Counted from the first letter of the stretch, positions 52,679 to 62,230 are shown. The stretch: DNA of 64,000 nucleotides from JAFAZJ01 sp964437145 (GCA_964437145.1 CAYTFW010000008.1:8807-72806), one strand, 5' to 3'. Translations and numbers: made by a program. Notes: generated from the letters alone by a model not told the origin.

Positions 52679-54156
52679 GCTGAGAACATCTGAATAAGGT
52701 TGAGCGGCCCGATCGTGGCGACGACGACTCCAAGAGGCAGCGGCAGCAGGCAGATGAGGAGAAGCGTAACGTCTGCCCAGCGCAACCGGCCGCGGGAGGG
52801 GGCGGAGAGGGCGCCGAGCACCGGCACGCCGATGCCGCGTAGCTCGCGCAGCGTATAGAAAGTGGTGTCGAGTTGCACCAGCAAGATGAGCAGCACGCCA
52901 CCAGCACCGAGTGCCGCCACAAGCACCACCGCCGCCAGCAGCAGGCGCTTGGGACTGGCCGGGCTCGTCGGCATGGTCGGCGGATCGACGACCTGGAGCG
53001 TCACGCGGTCGCTGCCGGTGCGCGCGGCGTCGGCGATGTTCACTGCCTCGCGTCGGCCCAGAAGCTCCTCGTACTTCTGGCGGATCATGTTGTAGTCGCG
53101 ATCGAGATTGGCGAATTGCGCCTGCACCTCGGGCGCGTCGCGCGCTATCTTCTCAAGTTGTGCGCTCTGCGCCTCCAAGTCGCGCAACTGGCGCTCCAGC
53201 GAGGCTATCTGGGTGTCGGTATCGACGAGGCGTACCACCAGCTGCTCGCGCATCGGGTCGCCGCGCTGCGTGCCGACAGCGCGATCGGTACCGCCTACCG
53301 CACGGGCGGCGACAACCGCGGCGCGCGCCGCGGCCACTTCCGGGTGCTGCTCGGTATAGCGCTGGCGCAGAATAATCAGGCGCCGCTCCGCCTCGGCCAC
53401 CGCCGGGGAGGTGCCGGCGGGCGCGGCTTGCGTCACCGCGGGTATGGCGTCGATCTGTTGCTTGAGAAGGTCGCGGCGGCTGTTCGCATCCGACAATTCG
53501 CCGCGCAACGTCTGGATCCTCGTACGCACGGCATCGAGCCGCGATACGCTGCCGTTGACCGAGAGCAAGTCCTGATAGCGGGTGGTGAATTCCGCGCGGC
53601 GTTGCTCCGCCTCGCGCAGCTGGCGCTCATACGCGGAAAGCTGCTGCACCAGGAAGGAGCGGGCATTGTCCATCTGGCGGCGATCGGAGCCGCTGGCCAA
53701 CTCAAGGAACAGGTTCACCACATGCTGCACGACTTCCTGCGCGATGCGCGGATCGGTGTCGACATACTCCACGGCGAACAGGTTGCGAGACGGGCTGCCG
53801 AAGCGTAGGTCGCGGCTCAGCGTCTGGATGATCTTCTCGCGGTCGACGCCCTCGGTGAGGCGTTGGGATAGCGCGGTTCGGTCGACCAGCCTTTCGAGGT
53901 TGGGGCGACTGACCAGGGTGCGTTGCAGCACGTCCACCTGCGCGGCGGGGGAATTGTCGATGGCGATACCGCGCAGCAGCATGCCGAGCACGGCATCGGC
54001 GTCGGCATAGATGCGCGCGGTGGAGATGTAGCGGTCCGGCAGCAAACGCAACCCAGTCCAGCCGAGCAGCGCCACCAGCCAGATCAATGCCACGGCCTTC
54101 CAGCGGTGCCGCCAGGCCGAGGCGGAATAGCGACGAACAAGGTCGATGGTGGCCAT
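52675..54156 (-). CDS. Polysaccharide chain-length determinant (Wzz/GumC-like, exosortase-A type)
   Basis: This 493-residue protein has two membrane anchors, near residues 20-38 (AVALIWLVALLGWTGLRLL) and near 410-435. Between them lies a long periplasmic coiled-coil region (RQLREAEQRRAEFTTRYQDLL and LERQLRDLEAQSAQLEKIA). The P-rich DPPTMPTSPASPKR before the second anchor is the Wzz signature. A third hydrophobic stretch lies at the C-terminus. Such proteins set polymer length together with the polymerase and the CpsD-like partner encoded next to it. The gene lies three bases after the export lipoprotein gene. Family type TIGR03007 from memory. Confidence 0.93.
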   Translation of the reverse strand: MATIDLVRRYSASAWRHRWKAVALIWLVALLGWTGLRLLPDRYISTARIYADADAVLGMLLRGIAIDNSPAAQVDVLQRTLVSRPNLERLVDRTALSQRLTEGVDREKIIQTLSRDLRFGSPSRNLFAVEYVDTDPRIAQEVVQHVVNLFLELASGSDRRQMDNARSFLVQQLSAYERQLREAEQRRAEFTTRYQDLLSVNGSVSRLDAVRTRIQTLRGELSDANSRRDLLKQQIDAIPAVTQAAPAGTSPAVAEAERRLIILRQRYTEQHPEVAAARAAVVAARAVGGTDRAVGTQRGDPMREQLVVRLVDTDTQIASLERQLRDLEAQSAQLEKIARDAPEVQAQFANLDRDYNMIRQKYEELLGRREAVNIADAARTGSDRVTLQVVDPPTMPTSPASPKRLLLAAVVLVAALGAGGVLLILLVQLDTTFYTLRELRGIGVPVLGALSAPSRGRLRWADVTLLLICLLPLPLGVVVATIGPLNLIQMFSA

Positions 54157-54159
54157 CGC

Positions 54160-54786
54160 TTAGAACCAGCCCTGCGGAATGACGATGGTATCACCGGGGC
54201 GTAGCGGCACGTCCTGGCTGAGGTCGCCGCCGCGCATCAGGTCGTCGAGGCGGACGCGCAGAACGCGCGGTGGCTCGCCGGAGGCGCCGCGGCGGATGAT
54301 CTCAGCCCGGTTGCCGGCGGCGAAGCGGGTCAGGCCTCGCGCTTCGAGGACGGCGTCGACCACGGTCATGCCCTCGCGATAGGGCAGGGTACGAGGCTGG
54401 GTCGCCTCGCCCAGGATACGCACCTGGTGCGACGGAGCGCCGACGAAGCTGCGCACCATCACCGTGACATTGGGGTCCACCACATAGCGCTTTAGCCGCG
54501 CGGTGATGTCGGTGGCGAGCTGGGTGGGCGAGCGGCCGGCGGCGACCAGGTCAGGCACCAACGGCAGGGATATACGCCCATCCGGACGCACCGGTAGGTT
54601 GGTCGTGCTCAGCTCAGGGGCGAGATAGACGAAGACGTCGAGCGCATCGCCCGGGCCGATCTGGTACTGAGGCGCCGCCTCCCCGGTGGGCACAGTGTCG
54701 GCCGGCAATCCAGTGGGACCTGTGCAGCCGGTTGCGGCAAGGGCGAGAACCGTGACGACACAGCTCAAGAACTTCGGTGACCGCAT
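54160..54786 (-). CDS. Polysaccharide export lipoprotein (Wza-like, exosortase-A type)
   Basis: This 208-residue outer-membrane lipoprotein has a signal peptide with lipobox LAATGC, lipidated Cys21. The mature part starts with the poly-export motif YQIGPGDALDVFVY, followed by LPVRPDGRISLPLVPDL. An SLBB domain follows with VRILGEATQPRTLPYREGMTVVDAV and ends in PLRPGDTIVIPQGWF. It would form the secretion channel for the exopolysaccharide. It is the first gene of an eight-gene leftward operon reaching 45531. The leader before it can fold into two hairpins, one of which holds the ribosome site (see 54789-54847). Confidence 0.94.
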   Translation of the reverse strand: MRSPKFLSCVVTVLALAATGCTGPTGLPADTVPTGEAAPQYQIGPGDALDVFVYLAPELSTTNLPVRPDGRISLPLVPDLVAAGRSPTQLATDITARLKRYVVDPNVTVMVRSFVGAPSHQVRILGEATQPRTLPYREGMTVVDAVLEARGLTRFAAGNRAEIIRRGASGEPPRVLRVRLDDLMRGGDLSQDVPLRPGDTIVIPQGWF

Positions 54787-54788
54787 TA

Positions 54789-54847
54789 CCTTTCCCCCAA
54801 AGGTAGATTGTTGACTTGGTTGCCCTCTACCCTGAGGGTCAATCTAC
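54789..54847 (-). promoter_or_regulatory. Two adjacent hairpins in the export-operon leader, one enclosing the ribosome site
   Basis: In the leftward transcript an 8-bp perfect stem (GTAGATTG/CAATCTAC, 54840-54847 with 54803-54810) encloses a smaller CCCT/AGGG stem. It is followed at once by CCTTT-GGGGG-AAAGG (54803-54789), two bases before the ATG. The second hairpin places the G-rich ribosome site in its loop and stem, so folding would block translation of the whole operon's first gene. Confidence 0.45.
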
Positions 54848-55009
54848 GTGAGACTACGCGTAACGCAACACTGAGATGCCCATTGGGAACCAGAAACGAT
54901 TGATTTCTGGGACCAATCGGGAAATCTGACGGGATGCGGAACAAGACGAGGCTCCTTTGACCTGATCCCGGAATCTTGGACCGTTGTGAGCCGGACAGTT
55001 CTAGTTCAA

Positions 55010-55026
55010 CCGCCCTGGCCGGGCGG
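55010..55026 (-). terminator. Possible terminator after the LuxR-type gene
   Basis: CCGCCC (55010-55015) and GGGCGG (55021-55026) form a 6-bp GC stem with a 5-base loop, about 50 bases after the regulator's stop on the leftward transcript. Only a short T-poor tail follows, so this is a weak call. Confidence 0.3.
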
Positions 55027-55078
55027 ATGATTTTCCATAAATGAAGCCACGATCAGCGGCGACGCAGCCCGGGTCGTC

Positions 55079-55915
55079 TCAGTTCACGCTGTCCGCGACG
55101 ATCAGGCCGTTTTCCTGGGTAATGATGTTCTGATGGACCGGCGCCTCGTGCGGCGTCTTGTACGTTGTCCGCAGGATCGATCCTCGGCTTGCGTCCGGCC
55201 TGAAATCGGCCCGCCCAACCTGGGGCAGGCGCGGCGGACGAGCAACGTAGTTGTTATGCGCCCACACCGCGGCCTGGGTACGATTGCTCACGCGAATCTT
55301 GCGAAGGATCGCCTTGAGATGCACCTTCACGGTGGCTTCGGTGATCTCGAACTTGCGGGCGATCTGCTTGTTCGACTCCCCCTTCGTGAGGCACAGCAGG
55401 ACCTCGGTTTCCCGATCGGAAAGTTTCTTGTACTCCACCTCGGCGTCCAGCTTCGGGCTCTCCGCTTCGGCGGCGTGCTGATCGTGGCACATGCAGTCCA
55501 TGCTCTCGCTTGTGAAAGCATTTTTCGGCGCCGGCAGCACGACGGTCGCCCCCAGCATCACGGCGTCAAGCGACGCGCGCAGCGCTCCAGGCGAAATCTT
55601 TCTCAAGAGGTAGCCATCTGCGCCCGCGGCCATCAGGGGCCATACGACGTCGGACGTGTCGGCATCACCCATGACCACGACTCGCGCGCTCGCATTTTTT
55701 TCCTTCGCGCGTCGCAGCTGGGCATGCAGAACCGCTTGATCCGCATCCGCAATCAGAATAATCAGATCCAGCGCGGCGATTTGCTGCACGGAATCAATGG
55801 TTTCCGCGACGGTATCAGCCTGATAAGGTGGATTCAGAACCCCCTTCAGACCTTCGCGAAACAACGAATCCGGTCCAACCAAGGCGGTGGGTATCACCTC
55901 TGAAAACAAGTACAT
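55079..55915 (-). CDS. LuxR/NarL-type transcriptional regulator with atypical receiver
   Basis: This 278-residue regulator has an N-terminal receiver-like domain (TALVGPDSLFREGLKGVL ... VVVMGDAD ... AAGADGYLLRKISPGALRASLDAV). A LuxR helix-turn-helix follows near residues 160-215 (LSDRETEVLLCLTKG, NKQIARKFEITEATVKVHLKAILRKI). Where response regulators carry the phosphorylated Asp (DLVLLD), this one reads DLIILIADAD. It may therefore work without phosphorylation. The C-terminal 60 residues are an extra tail. ATG 55915 with GGAGAG upstream is preferred; a start at 55963 would place four tandem DNA repeats inside the coding region. It lies directly upstream of the export operon on the same strand and probably controls it. 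Confidence 0.85.
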   Translation of the reverse strand: MYLFSEVIPTALVGPDSLFREGLKGVLNPPYQADTVAETIDSVQQIAALDLIILIADADQAVLHAQLRRAKEKNASARVVVMGDADTSDVVWPLMAAGADGYLLRKISPGALRASLDAVMLGATVVLPAPKNAFTSESMDCMCHDQHAAEAESPKLDAEVEYKKLSDRETEVLLCLTKGESNKQIARKFEITEATVKVHLKAILRKIRVSNRTQAAVWAHNNYVARPPRLPQVGRADFRPDASRGSILRTTYKTPHEAPVHQNIITQENGLIVADSVN

Positions 55916-55925
55916 TGTACTCTCC

Positions 55926-56012
55926 ATCCCCAATCGGGCATTGCCCTTTACCCCGGTGAGCATCGCTCCCTATCCCGGTAGGCAGTAACCCTATCCCCAG
56001 TGGGCATCGCCC
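55926..56012. repeat. Four tandem 21-22-bp repeats in the regulator's leader
   Basis: Units 55926-55947, 55949-55970, 55971-55991 and 55992-56012 follow the consensus TATCCCCGGTGGGCATCGCCC. They sit between the likely -10 region (ATTTTA at 56028-56033, read leftward as TAAAAT) and the start codon at 55915. An inverted relative (GATGCCCATTGGGAA) occurs at 54875-54889 before the export operon. They could be binding sites of this regulator (autoregulation) or an RNA element. Confidence 0.6.
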
Positions 56013-56986
56013 AAAGATATTCACGTAATTTTAGCGTAAAGTTATCTAAATACTCATTAAACTGCTCATTAATATCCACGAGCAGGTACTCAAGATAACT
56101 GAGTAGCCGCACAGTTCAAAGCAGAATTTTGCACCGGGATAGCAAGACTCTCCGGAACTTCTTTCCTAGCTTCTGCCGACATCCCATTGATTCGAAGGGC
56201 GATAGCTTCGAGCGAGAAGGAAGTACTCCATTGGTGGTAGTACGTTAGGAGTAGTTCGAATAGTGGAGTACCGGTACCAGCCCATTTCCGAGCGGCGCGA
56301 AACCGCAGGGACAACGTCACCCTCAACGGCCTGCACCAAGCCAGTGGTAGAGAATCACGGTATCTGGCAACTAGGGGTAGGATAATCCGGCGGCTCGCCC
56401 GGCGCGTTTAGACCTCGGTCTGAGCGTGTTCGTCTAACCGGGAAGATCCCCACCACCCCATCGCGGTTGCGTTTTCGCTCGAGGGCATGCTCGGGGTGGC
56501 GCCGGTTGGTAGCGCTCTTGGTCGGGCTTTGGCAGGTCGCCTGGAGTGCTGCGGACGAACTCCTCTCCGCGAACGCTGAGGGCAAGCGTACTACTCTCGT
56601 GCAGCATTCGGTCAGGGCTACCGATAGGCGCGCGACACATCAAATCGAGTCCAGTCGAATGACAGGACTCTCGCCGCGTTGCCGTACGTCGTGGGTAAGA
56701 CCGCAGCGTACGCCAAGACGTCGGCTGGCTTCGATGACCCTCATGGTTTCTGGACCAACGCGACACTGTTGACGCTTGCTCGCCACCGCCTGAGTCTTTT
56801 GCGTAGTGGCCGGAAGCCCATGCGCTCCGGCACAATGACAGCAGCATATCTCTTGCGAAAGACTGCCACGCGCGGAGATAGAAAGCCGCCGCGGCTGGTT
56901 AGACAAAGAGTGCGCAGAGGCTTGAACTGGTGGAAAATGGCGCGTCTTGGATCAGCGCTTCTGTGCGGGCGTGTTGACGGGGGTAT
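56013..56986. other. Border region without recognisable genes
   Basis: After an AT-rich promoter-like stretch (56013-56105), about 880 bases hold only short frames on both strands that match nothing I recognise and show no sustained codon bias. It may be the decayed edge of the polysaccharide island. Confidence 0.45.
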
Positions 56987-57590
56987 GTGATGGCGAAGGC
57001 GCTGTTGGCGCTGCTCTTGGCCGCCGTGGTCCTGGCAATTTCAGCGTGGCATTTTGGCGTGTTGAGTGAGCCGGTCGAAGTATGTGAAATCGATAAGAAT
57101 ACACGCGAGAGGGTTTGCGCTGTGCACAGTGCGGCGATCGGTACATTGATCCAAGTTGGCGCATTCCTGGAGCGTTACGGCGATGCCATCATCGCGGTTG
57201 TCGCGGTTGTTCTCGCCATCTCCACCATCCTTCTTTGGCGCGCCACGCACAGACTCGCGGCCGCCCTCCACGCGGCGGGGGAACGCCAGATCGCTATCGC
57301 TCAACAATCGGCGGATGCCGCGACCAAGGCGGCGGCGGCGGCTGAAGCGTCCGTCAAGACGATGACGGAGACCGCCCAGCGGCAGCTACGAGCCTATGTT
57401 TCGGTTCAGACTACTCTCATGGAACTGCTGGAGCCCCAGGAGGGCTCCCTGCATTCGGATCACGATCAAGAACACAGGTCAGACCCGGGCGCATGATTTG
57501 GCCTTCATGGGTCAATTTAGAGATAGGCAGGTGTCGACCATATCGTCGATGGCCCAAGTTAAAGATAATAATTTCAATATGTTATGGAGA
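56987..57590 (+). pseudogene. Frameshifted two-span membrane protein
   Basis: The frame starting at 56987 encodes two hydrophobic segments (ALLALLLAAVVLAISAWHFGVL and AIIAVVAVVLAISTILLW). An alanine-rich helix follows, ending in ETAQRQLRAYVSV. Proteins of this common type continue with a beta-rich domain containing T.KNTGQT.A.D. Here the main frame ends at 57496 with an unrelated tail (SLHSDHDQEHRSDPGA). The expected RITIKNTGQTRAHDLAFMGQF is found in another frame at about 57450-57520. So one frame change lies near 57430-57460, and the remaining C-terminus is lost towards the tRNA gene. The function of the intact family is unknown. Confidence 0.7.
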
Positions 57591-57591
57591 T

Positions 57592-57665
57592 TGGCTGGGG
57601 GACCAGGATTCGAACCTAGACTAACCGGGTCAGAGCCGGTTGTTCTACCGTTAAACTATCCCCCA
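57592..57665 (-). tRNA. tRNA-Gln (CUG anticodon), CCA encoded
   Basis: On the minus strand a 74-base cloverleaf runs from TGGGGGA (5' acceptor arm, 57665-57659) to TCCCCCA plus GCCA. The anticodon arm ACCGG-CTCTGAC-CCGGT carries CTG, and the T arm holds GGTTCGAATCC. Its 3' end faces the polysaccharide region, the usual side for integrated islands. Confidence 0.95.
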
Positions 57666-58232
57666 GCAGGGGCCGTCGGCCGGGCAGGGATGTAGCGGCC
57701 AGCACGCGGCTTTGCAAGCGTTCGGCTGGAGTGGAATTGTGGGGCCGTGTCATACCTTGGCCGCGCCGCTGTCCAACGCGTGGACGTGGCATGGTGAGAC
57801 GCGGCAGGTTTGGCGGGCCCGTGCCGGCTGATAGGCGAGCAACCGCTGACGGCAATGACTTGTGGAGAAAGTCATCAGGCCTGAAGCCGTCCCGCCCCAA
57901 TTCTTGGAATACATCGAGCCGTCGCCAAGGCCTTCCAGCCCGACGCGCTCGAGGAGGTCGACCTCGCAGCGCGCCGACCGACGACCCGCGCCACTCCGTG
58001 CCGTTCACCGACACGACCTCGTCGCGCCCGCTGTGGAACTTTAACCGGCGCTATTGCGAGAAGAACGGCATCGGCTCGGCCTACATTGATCGCTTGTCCG
58101 GCTGACACCCGCCTCACGCAGAGGACCGCGGACCGACTCTCGGGGTGAGGCTACGCTCGATTTAACTCGCCGCCTGAATGCCTTGTCGTTACCATGATCG
58201 ATTGACGTGGGGACGCGGAAGACGGGGCGACG
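57666..58232. other. Intergenic region with possible gene debris
   Basis: No intact gene is convincing. Three overlapping frames give protein-like pieces in order: VEKVIRPEAVPPQFLEYIE (57862 on), AKAFQPDALEEVD, and RPLWNFNRRYCEKNGIG, which ends at 58105. This could be a small gene broken by frame changes. It resembles nothing I can name. Confidence 0.25.
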
Positions 58233-59300
58233 GTGACGGCAGCGGAGCACATAGGCGGGTGGCGGCGTGGCCGGTTCGCCCATACCTATGCCGCGATCGA
58301 TCTCGGCACCAACAATTGCCGCCTGCTGATCGCGCGCGCCTCGGCCACCGGTTTCGATGTCGTCGACGCCTTCTCGCGCCCGGTGCGGCTGGGCGAGGGC
58401 ATCGGCGATCGCGAGCGTTTGTGCGAGCAGGCGATCGATCGCACGCTCGACGCGCTGGAGGTCTGCGCCGCGAAAATCCAGCGCGCCGGCGTCACCCGCT
58501 CGCGCCACATCGCCACCGAAGCCTGCCGCCGCGCCGCCAATGGCGCGGATTTTCTGTCGGCGGTGCGCGCGCGTGTCGGGCTGAAGCTGGAGATCATCAG
58601 CGCCGCCGAGGAGGCGCGACTGGCGCTGGCGAGCTGCCAGTCGCTGATCGACCCGGCGCGGCCCTACGCGCTGCTGGTCGATATCGGCGGCGGCTCGACC
58701 GAGGTCGTGTGGGTCATGGTGCGGGCGCGGCCCGACCTGCCCGGCGGCGTGGAGCTGGGCATCATCGACATGGTATCGATCCCGTGGGGCGTGGTGACGC
58801 TCACCGAGTCGATGCTCTACGGCCAGCCGCGGGAGCGGCCGCTCGAGAACGGCGTCTATGACGGCATGGTCGGCCTGATCCAGGACGCGCTCAAGCCGTT
58901 CTGCGCCGCCAACGACGTGCACAAGCGCGCCGGCGCCGGCGAGGTGCAGATGATCGGCGCCTCGGGCACGGTGACCACCATGGCCGCGCACCATCTCGGC
59001 CTGCGCCGCTACAGCCGCGCCGCCGTCGACGGCGCGTCGCTTGCGCGCGACACGGTGCTGCGCATCGGCGCGGAGCTCTCGCGCATGTCGGTGCGCGAGC
59101 TCACTCAAGTTCCGTGTATCGGCAACGACCGTGCCGACCTGGCGCTGGCCGGCGGCGCGATCTTCGAGGCGGTCTGCCGGATGTGGCCGGTGGGCTCCAT
59201 CCGCGTCGCCGATCGCGGCCTGCGCGAGGGCGTGCTGGTTGACTTGATGCGTGAGGCCGATCGCGAAGCCGATCCGCTGCACGCGCGCGACGACTGCTGA
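58233..59300 (+). CDS. ppx: Ppx/GppA-family exopolyphosphatase
   Basis: This 355-residue phosphatase of the ASKHA fold starts at GTG 58233. AIDLGTNNCRLLIA near residue 20 is phosphate-binding loop 1. ATEACRRAANGADFL lies near 95 and the second loop DIGGGSTEVVWV near 150. GASGTVTTMAAHHLGL closes the second domain. The length fits the short Ppx form without the C-terminal HD domain of E. coli Ppx. It hydrolyses polyphosphate ends or pppGpp. The next gene, rlmE, starts two bases after the stop; this pairing is common in alphaproteobacteria. Confidence 0.92.
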   Translation: MTAAEHIGGWRRGRFAHTYAAIDLGTNNCRLLIARASATGFDVVDAFSRPVRLGEGIGDRERLCEQAIDRTLDALEVCAAKIQRAGVTRSRHIATEACRRAANGADFLSAVRARVGLKLEIISAAEEARLALASCQSLIDPARPYALLVDIGGGSTEVVWVMVRARPDLPGGVELGIIDMVSIPWGVVTLTESMLYGQPRERPLENGVYDGMVGLIQDALKPFCAANDVHKRAGAGEVQMIGASGTVTTMAAHHLGLRRYSRAAVDGASLARDTVLRIGAELSRMSVRELTQVPCIGNDRADLALAGGAIFEAVCRMWPVGSIRVADRGLREGVLVDLMREADREADPLHARDDC

Positions 59301-59302
59301 CC

Positions 59303-60019
59303 ATGGCGGCGAAGAAACCGGGCGGCAAGGGAGGCACCCGCTTCACCGGCCGCGGCCAGACCGTGCGCGTGAAGACCGCGCGCGGCCGCAAGATCGGCTC
59401 GACCCTGTGGCTCGAGCGCCAGCTCAATGATCCCTATGTGCAGGAGGCCAAGCGCCAGGGCTATCGCTCGCGCGCCGCCTTCAAGCTGCGCGAGATCGAC
59501 GACGAGGTGCGATTCCTGAAGCCCGGCGCGCGCGTGGTCGATCTCGGCTGCGCGCCCGGCGGCTGGACCCAGGTCGCGGTCGAGCGCGTGAAGCCGGAGA
59601 AGGGCGGGCAGGTGGTCGGCATCGACATCACCGCCATCGACGCGATCCCCGGCGCCGAGATCCTGCACCACGATTTCATGGCCGACGACGCGCCGGATCT
59701 GTTGCGCAAGAAGCTCGGCGGGCCCACCGACGTGGTGCTGTCCGACATGGCCGCCGCCGCGACGGGCCATCCGCAGACCGACCACGCCCGCATCATGGCG
59801 CTGGCCGAGGCGGCGCACGACTTCGCGCGCGAGGTGCTGCGGCCGGGCGGCGTCTATGTCGCCAAGGTGCTGCGCGGCGGCACCGAGCGCGGGCTGCTGG
59901 AGCGGCTCAAGCGCGACTTCGAGAAGGTCAAGCACATCAAGCCGCCGGCCAGCCGCGCCGATTCGGCGGAGATGTACGTCGTCGCCACGGGCTTTCGTGG
60001 CCGTGTCGGGAGGGAGTAG
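59303..60019 (+). CDS. rlmE: 23S rRNA (uridine-2'-O)-methyltransferase RlmE (FtsJ/RrmJ)
   Basis: This 238-residue SAM methyltransferase modifies U2552 in the A loop of 23S rRNA. Its N-terminal extension is basic and glycine-rich. YRSRAAFKLREID holds the first catalytic Lys, DLGCAPGGWTQVA the SAM loop, VLSDMAA the Asp, and VAKVLRGG the second Lys of the K-D-K-E set. It is co-transcribed with ppx, and the DUF1993 gene follows two bases later. Confidence 0.96.
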   Translation: MAAKKPGGKGGTRFTGRGQTVRVKTARGRKIGSTLWLERQLNDPYVQEAKRQGYRSRAAFKLREIDDEVRFLKPGARVVDLGCAPGGWTQVAVERVKPEKGGQVVGIDITAIDAIPGAEILHHDFMADDAPDLLRKKLGGPTDVVLSDMAAAATGHPQTDHARIMALAEAAHDFAREVLRPGGVYVAKVLRGGTERGLLERLKRDFEKVKHIKPPASRADSAEMYVVATGFRGRVGRE

Positions 60020-60021
60020 TC

Positions 60022-60528
60022 ATGACCATCAGCATGTATTCGGCCTCTGTGCCGGTCTTCCAGCGCCAGCTGCGCGCACTCGGTAATGTGCTCGACAAGG
60101 GCACGGCCTTCGCGGCCTCGAAGAAGATGCAGGACGCCGTCGTGCTGCAGCTCAGGCTCTATCCCGACATGCTGCCCTTCGTGCGCCAGATCCAGATCGC
60201 CGCCGACTTCGCCAAGAGCACGCCGGCGCTGCTATCAGGCGTCGAGCCGCCGAAGTACGACGACAACGAGGCCACGCTCGCCGACTGCAAGGCGCGCATC
60301 GACAAGACGCTGGCGTACATAGCGGGTTTCAAGCGTGAGCAGATCGACGGCAGCGAGGGCCGCGACATCACGCGGACCATCGGTGGCAACCCGATGACCT
60401 TCAAGGGCGAGGTCTATCTGCTGCACTTCGCCATGCCGAACTTCTATTTCCACGTCACCACGGCCTACGCGATCCTGCGCAGCATCGGCGTGGAGGTCGG
60501 CAAGCGCGACTTCATCGGCGGGATGTAG
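60022..60528 (+). CDS. DUF1993 family protein
   Basis: This 168-residue cytoplasmic protein begins ISMYSASVPVFQRQLRALGNVLDK and contains LRLYPDMLPFVRQIQIAADFAK. It ends with NFYFHVTTAYAILRSIGVEVGKRDFIG. These match DUF1993, a DinB-like helical-bundle family of unknown function. His and Tyr in HVTTAYAILR could bind a metal, as in DinB relatives, but this is not shown. It is the third gene of the ppx-rlmE unit. Confidence 0.88.
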   Translation: MTISMYSASVPVFQRQLRALGNVLDKGTAFAASKKMQDAVVLQLRLYPDMLPFVRQIQIAADFAKSTPALLSGVEPPKYDDNEATLADCKARIDKTLAYIAGFKREQIDGSEGRDITRTIGGNPMTFKGEVYLLHFAMPNFYFHVTTAYAILRSIGVEVGKRDFIGGM

Positions 60529-60660
60529 GACGTCCCTCCGCCGCGATCATGCGGTTCGTTGCGTCGGAACCGGACCGGGCGCAACGAATCGCCGACCCTT
60601 GCAAAACAATCGAGCCACAATATCTAGCTACCTCCTTGGCTTTGTAGCCGCGATGTGTAT

Positions 60661-60707
60661 GATGGCGCGCCATCCCAAGGGAAACGCGGGTGGCGATGGC
60701 GCCACCC
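60661..60707. promoter_or_regulatory. Two inverted repeats in the guaB leader
   Basis: GATGGCGCGCCATC (60661-60674) is a perfect 14-bp palindrome. GGGTGGCG (60688-60695) pairs with CGCCACCC (60700-60707) across a 4-base loop, ending 19 bases before the guaB start. They could be an operator and an RNA hairpin affecting initiation. There is no T-run. Confidence 0.35.
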
Positions 60708-60726
60708 ATTGCTGGACGAGGTGGCC

Positions 60727-62187
<1,461 letters not shown>

Positions 62188-62192
62188 GCCCG

Positions 62193-62221
62193 TGTCATCC
62201 CGAGCGCGGCGAGGGATGACA
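62193..62221. terminator. Inverted repeat between convergent guaB and SGNH gene
   Basis: TGTCATCC (62193-62200) and GGATGACA (62214-62221) enclose CGAGCGCGGCGAG. The whole matches the widespread alphaproteobacterial interspersed element TGTCATCCCGAGCGNNGCGAGGGATGACA and probably works as a bidirectional terminator here. Confidence 0.55.
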
Positions 62222-62230
62222 GATGCGCCT

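Larger units (their letters stand above)
54787..55078. other. Leader/promoter region of the export operon
   Basis: These 292 bases between the regulator gene and the export operon contain leader hairpins at 54789-54847. They also hold a GATGCCCATTGGGAA motif (54875-54889) that is an inverted copy of the repeat unit before the LuxR-type gene, and a related GGGACCAATCGGGAA near 54909-54923. The sequence is otherwise gene-free. Confidence 0.5.

Noticed and set aside
45531..54786. Exosortase (EpsH/XrtA) or PEP-CTERM protein within the locus
   Set aside because: I searched the frames for an eight-helix exosortase and for VPEP-type C-termini and saw none.
57592..57665. tRNA end duplication as an attachment site
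   Set aside because: I did not notice a second copy of the tRNA 3' end in the window, and no integrase is present.
57731..58105. 124-codon plus-strand open frame
   Set aside because: Arg/Pro-rich over most of its length with no ribosome site; only its last 40 codons look protein-like, so it is noted as possible debris rather than a gene.
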